Source of the DNA: Ciona savignyi
Lineage: Eukaryota; Chordata; Ascidiacea; Phlebobranchia; Cionidae
Length of the DNA: 64,000 nucleotides
Direction of reading: 5' to 3'
Assembly: GCA_000149265.1 (NCBI GenBank)
Contig: CH003047.1
Coordinates: 163,213-227,212, forward strand
Shown here: positions 60,101-64,000 of the stretch, piece after piece
How the letters are laid out: every line of letters starts with the position of its first letter
How positions within the stretch are numbered: the first letter of the stretch is position 1
The notes under the pieces: model-generated
Databases searched by the model: none
Told to the model about the DNA's origin: nothing
What the model saw: the letters and a program-made list of their open reading frames with translations, nothing else
Program-made: the position numbers and the translations under genes

Positions 60101-63100
60101 ATAGGTTTTGCTTCTATTTACATTGCATTATTAAAAAATAACCCCTCTTCTAAATACACCCTTGATTGTAATACAGCTTTATTTTGTATTATATCCAGGG
60201 TGTGCAGCCAACAACATAAATCATTAAATTGTTATTGTTACCTTGCAAGTTTCTCTCCAACTTTCTGAAGATCTGCAATTGCTTGCTTCATCCGCTTGGC
60301 TACGTCAAAGTTTTCAGCTAGAAAAGCAACTTTTTTGTTAAAAAATACAAAAACTAAACATCATAGTTCAGTATATTAAAAATTAATAAAAGAGATTGAT
60401 AAAACACTTATTCTAATAAATCCAAAAATGCATAAAATACACTATGCCACTACGGGTTTAAAGCCAAAATTTTACTACATTTTTTATTGTTTACATTATT
60501 TCACAAACCTATGACAGCTTTTTGCTTCTTTATATCAAGTCTTCTAATTATTCCAGCGACTTCAGGGTCCTAGAGGTATAAATTATTGATGCAACAAATA
60601 GTAAAATAAGTTGTTTAAGAGAAATAATAATATCTTGTTTAAACTAAAAAAATACTAAAACAAGTCATTTTATATAATTTTTTAGAAAAGATATATTTTT
60701 ATTTATTTGTATTTTTTGGGTCATATTTTTATTTTTTGGGTCATCTTACTGCATTTTACAGTAAGTGTCCTTGTTGCACAGCTACAAAAGCAATGCTAGC
60801 GCATATTGATTATATCTCAAGTTTGTGATGTATTGGCCCAAAAAGATTTGATTGATTATTAAACCATCAATTCACCGACCAATGTTATAAAAATAAATTT
60901 AGGGTTTGACACCACAAAGCATTAACAATTCTTTGTTTCAAACAGGTTTTAAATATTTTGGATATTTCTCTCCATATTATAAATAAACAAAAAACTTGCT
61001 TAACAAAACAATGTGCCAATGTTGCATTTCAAATACCTTTTGTTTTTAATAGGGGATGGAAATATGCAAATTTTACCTGTTAGTGTCTAAATAACTGTTT
61101 TTCCAGCACAGGCCACAGGTCATACATTATTCTCTTTGTATCATAGCAAAACATTTCACATGTGGTTAAATAATTTTTAATTATTTAACATAAAACTATT
61201 GTTTAAGTGCAAACAACAAATCACCTGGTACATATCAAATGCGAGATCATCCATGGGCGAAATATAATCTGGTTTGTTGATTAAAGCATCATTTGTGTAG
61301 TTAAATGCGTTGGTAGAACCGCCATCAATAGTTTTCAAAGGATGTCTTTTACTAAGAGTATCCCCAATCACGTTGAATGCCATTATTCCAACCTTGGGAA
61401 AGTAAGGTTATGCAATACTAGGTGTAACATAGCATTTGCCCCAAATTAAACTACACCCTTAAAAAGCGGAAATATTTTTTATAGACAGTCTGAGAGTGTA
61501 TGCATGATGATATTGGACTACTAGATATATCCAGACTTAATTTTAAAAGAATTTCTGCGCCAGTGTATGATGTGTACAACTTGCCAGCAATACTTAATTC
61601 CACTTTTTTGGCAAAATACTCTGCAGAGAAATTTGAACCATGTTAAACTGGGTCACCATTTAAAGGTGGTTTATGGTTACACCCAGTGGAAATTTTTGTA
61701 CGATAAATTGAACACACTACCACTGGCAAAAATCAACGATGGTTATACAATGCAGCTGATGGTTCTTGGAAGTTAAACAAATACTTTTATAGCCACATTG
61801 ATTTACCCCTTCTAAAGTAAATGTTTACTTTATTACTGTAACAGTAAAGGCAAATAGAAAAATCATACAAAGATAGCATGTGCTAATACAAAATTACACA
61901 TGACACACTGTAATAGCTTTAACTAACACCATCAAAGGCAAGTGGTGTTCATTCCACAAATAGTGGTGTTCCCTATTATGTTTCACAAACCATAACTTAC
62001 ACCAGACTAACATGAAAATATATTTAACATTGCAAGAGGAGTTCACCAACTATATTGTTTTGGTAAAGGTCGCAAAAAAACAGCTGTAAAATTAGGCGGA
62101 AAGGATTAAATTTACATCCACCATTATCTACTCTATAATAGGGCCTACCTGGTTGTATAGATTGAATTTGTTCATGTGATTTTTATGGACGACAAGGCGG
62201 AGATACTCGCCATCTGCGTCGACGTGTACAGATTTCAATTCCCGTGATTTGAACCCAGTCTTTTCATTGTTCGATAAATAAATGTATCTAAACAAGAGAA
62301 TATTGAAATCAAAAGTAAAAATTATTCCAAAGTTTATGATCAGATCAGTACATATCAATTGATATAAACATTATTTAATCAGAATGATAGAAAAATTATT
62401 CTTGAAAAAAAACAATTTTAGTAAGCATAGTACATTTTAACCGCTCAATATGTATTGTACATTTTTTAGTATTGGAATATTGGGATCACCAGAGTTATAT
62501 AAATCCAAAATCACCTTAAACCGCATCCATAAAAGCCAATATTTTAAATAAAACTGAAGTTAAAGAAAGAAAAACAGACATGAAAGGTAAATAAATATAT
62601 TATTGTTTTTGTCTTTTATAAAGTATAAAGTTGTAAGTTAGTTAAGAACGGTAAGAAAGGAACAAGTATTAAAGCATTAGAAAACATTTTAATAGGTCGG
62701 AGGATTTTAATACAGAAAGTAACCCATTTTTTCTCTATGATATGTGTTTATAAAATTAAAACATCTGGTTTAGCTAGGCAAATTTGGAATATATTTCTTT
62801 TCTGCTATAAGATACCAAAGGTCCCGTAGTTACCAATCTAACTGTATTATGCAAGTTCCAGTATTGTAAAAAAAATGATCTTCTTGTAGGTAAACAACCG
62901 TTAAACAAGAAAAAAAGCTAACATGTCTGAAATTCAAATGGTTAAAACAGTTTCTTTATTCATATAATAATACCAATGATTCATTTGATGGGTTTAAAGG
63001 ATTTATGGGATTAAAGCTAAATATGAGAATGGAAATCATGCTTTATAATAGTTTGTCTTAAGATCATGGTGTCTTACAAGTACTAAAGTTTTAATTTGAT

Positions 63101-63963
63101 TTGAACTCCATTTAGAAGATGTAGAACATTGGTTTAATAAACCAGCACTTTTTTATTTCCGTTCTAAAAAACATCTTTTTAAACTCTACACTCGAAATGA
63201 ATTGAAGTCCAAAATAACGTCTGTTTTTTCATTTGTATGAGTCTGGGAGATTCACTGAAGCTTATCTGTTATCAACAACACTTTTAATTTTTACATATTG
63301 CAGTAATGTTTATTAACAATTCTTATATTTTTTCAATTTAAAAATCCTTTTGGCAGCAGATGTTGGGGCAACATGGCAAGCCTGTCAAGCATTTAATGAC
63401 AAAGAAACGTAAAAAAATGGATAAAAACAAATTACTAAATACTGGATGAAATAAATAAAAAAGCCAAACTATGGTAAAATAAGATTTAAAATTCTGGATT
63501 AACAACTACTTTTCCTCTTTTTCCATCTGTTTGGGTACCAACATTAAGTTGCGGTATATAATTAGTAGCATATTGTTAATTAAGAAGGTTGTAAGTATTC
63601 TACTAAAGCTGCAATTATGTTGTAAAATAATGTAAATCGTTCCAAAGTTTGGGATGGATGTTATCCAAGTTGTCTCAATGACTGGGTGATCTACTAAAAC
63701 TAGCAATCCCACTAACAAAGTTCTGTAGATAGTAGAAAAATGATAAAAAGTTTTTAAATTATTCATTGAGTTATTTCATTAATAACCTTGTATTAAATAT
63801 TTGTGTTTACCCTAATCTTTTAAAGCTATCAGCAGATTCATTCGTTCCCACAAAGAACTCAATTTTGCTTGGAATCATAAACTGGTGAGCTAGCAGTTGT
63901 AGTTTCTTCACATTTGTTCGTTCATTCATTCGAATAATCAGCTCTTGGGGGTAAACGCAGAAC
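51107..63963 (-). CDS. CEP104: CEP104 centrosomal/ciliary-tip protein, 5' end outside window (21 exons)
   Basis: Minus-strand exons: 63963-63811, 62287-62149, 61392-61225, 60569-60509, 60317-60242, 60095-59911, 59452-59304, 58998-58854, 57328-57203, 56794-56641, 56335-56187, 55913-55739, 55574-55385, 54946-54838, 54191-54129, 53799-53733, 53396-53357, 53127-53019, 52645-52507, 51940-51797, 51201-51107. About 877 residues (human 925); the first ~60 are beyond the window. Order: N-terminal beta-sandwich (KLQLLAHQFMIPSKIEF, NEKTGFKSRELKSV), coiled coils, Pro-rich linker, TOG array (KTWSFREDAL to YLPPDDNSTRKN), second coiled coil, then zinc fingers (CIFCGEKDDSFTEEG, CEHCKQ, CPLCHKN...WKAHLMG). 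CEP104 sits at growing microtubule plus ends and cilium tips, binding tubulin, EB1 and CP110/CEP97. One exon (58854-58998) is a base too long for frame. Confidence 0.95.
54440..54535 (-). repeat. SINE family 1, fragment in CEP104 intron
   Basis: AACCCATTAATCCACTGGGA, AAGCAATTTCC and ATAACTGACTAGATGATGAG follow the antisense order of the body. Confidence 0.55.
59495..59745 (+). repeat. SINE family 1, degenerate copy in CEP104 intron
   Basis: GGATCAAATCCAGTCGGTAG, AACCCAGTGATTTACTGAG, ACACACTGCAATATC and GGTAATGAGATGATTGTCTG keep the element order with heavy change. Confidence 0.6.
63330..63440 (+). repeat. Dispersed repeat 3' end in CEP104 first visible intron
   Basis: GGGGCAACATGGCAAGCCTG followed by TCAAGCATTTAATGACAAAG matches 5614-5660 (GGGGCGACATGGCATGCCTG, TCAAGCGTTTGACAAAAAAA). 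Confidence 0.55.
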
Positions 63964-64000
63964 CTGAAAGATGTTTGGTACCCAACTCAATTAATGCTCT

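Noticed and set aside
1-64000. CRISPR arrays, bacterial operons, rRNA genes
   Set aside because: None seen; introns, SINEs and eukaryotic gene families make a prokaryotic origin untenable.

Overview
The window looks like nuclear DNA of an ascidian tunicate, most probably Ciona. The base composition is AT-rich, genes are split into small exons with compact introns, tRNA-derived SINEs are frequent, and the genes are clear chordate orthologues. The species call is an inference from protein resemblance and repeat style; no database was consulted. There is one assembly gap of 100 N (33378-33477). I see no bacterial-type operon, CRISPR array or rRNA.

Layout. Plus strand, left to right: RHEB, the small GTPase that activates mTORC1 (7 exons, 1119-6715); a 5.7 kb repeat-bearing spacer; ferrochelatase FECH on a single exon (12471-13664); aspartylglucosaminidase AGA (7 exons, 14612-20440), whose third intron carries a piggyBac-type element; a 6 kb accessory stretch with SINEs, a hAT transposase remnant and a Fringe-like glycosyltransferase fragment; and a soluble guanylate cyclase beta-2-type gene (18 exons, 26432-35735) ending in a CAAX box. 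Minus strand: a small single-pass membrane protein (36729-37010); an engrailed homeobox gene in four exons (41676-43184) that no single reading frame reveals; a tentative secreted cysteine-containing protein (47573-48713); and CEP104, a ciliary-tip/centrosomal protein (21 exons, 51107-63963, 5' end beyond the window).

The genes do not form a pathway. They are independent eukaryotic genes, so the window is best read as ordinary host genome with an unusually readable layer of mobile DNA: at least 15 copies of one SINE family, 3-4 of a second, hAT, pogo-like and piggyBac-like non-autonomous elements with recognisable target duplications, and a tandem array with a near-identical 189-bp duplication.

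The points I find most worth checking are the lipid-anchored, apparently homodimer-competent cyclase; the engrailed homeodomain split by introns at residues 17/18 and 47; the Fringe fragment lacking the GGAG core; and a one-base frame disruption in a CEP104 exon. I did not find a convincing undescribed multi-gene system.
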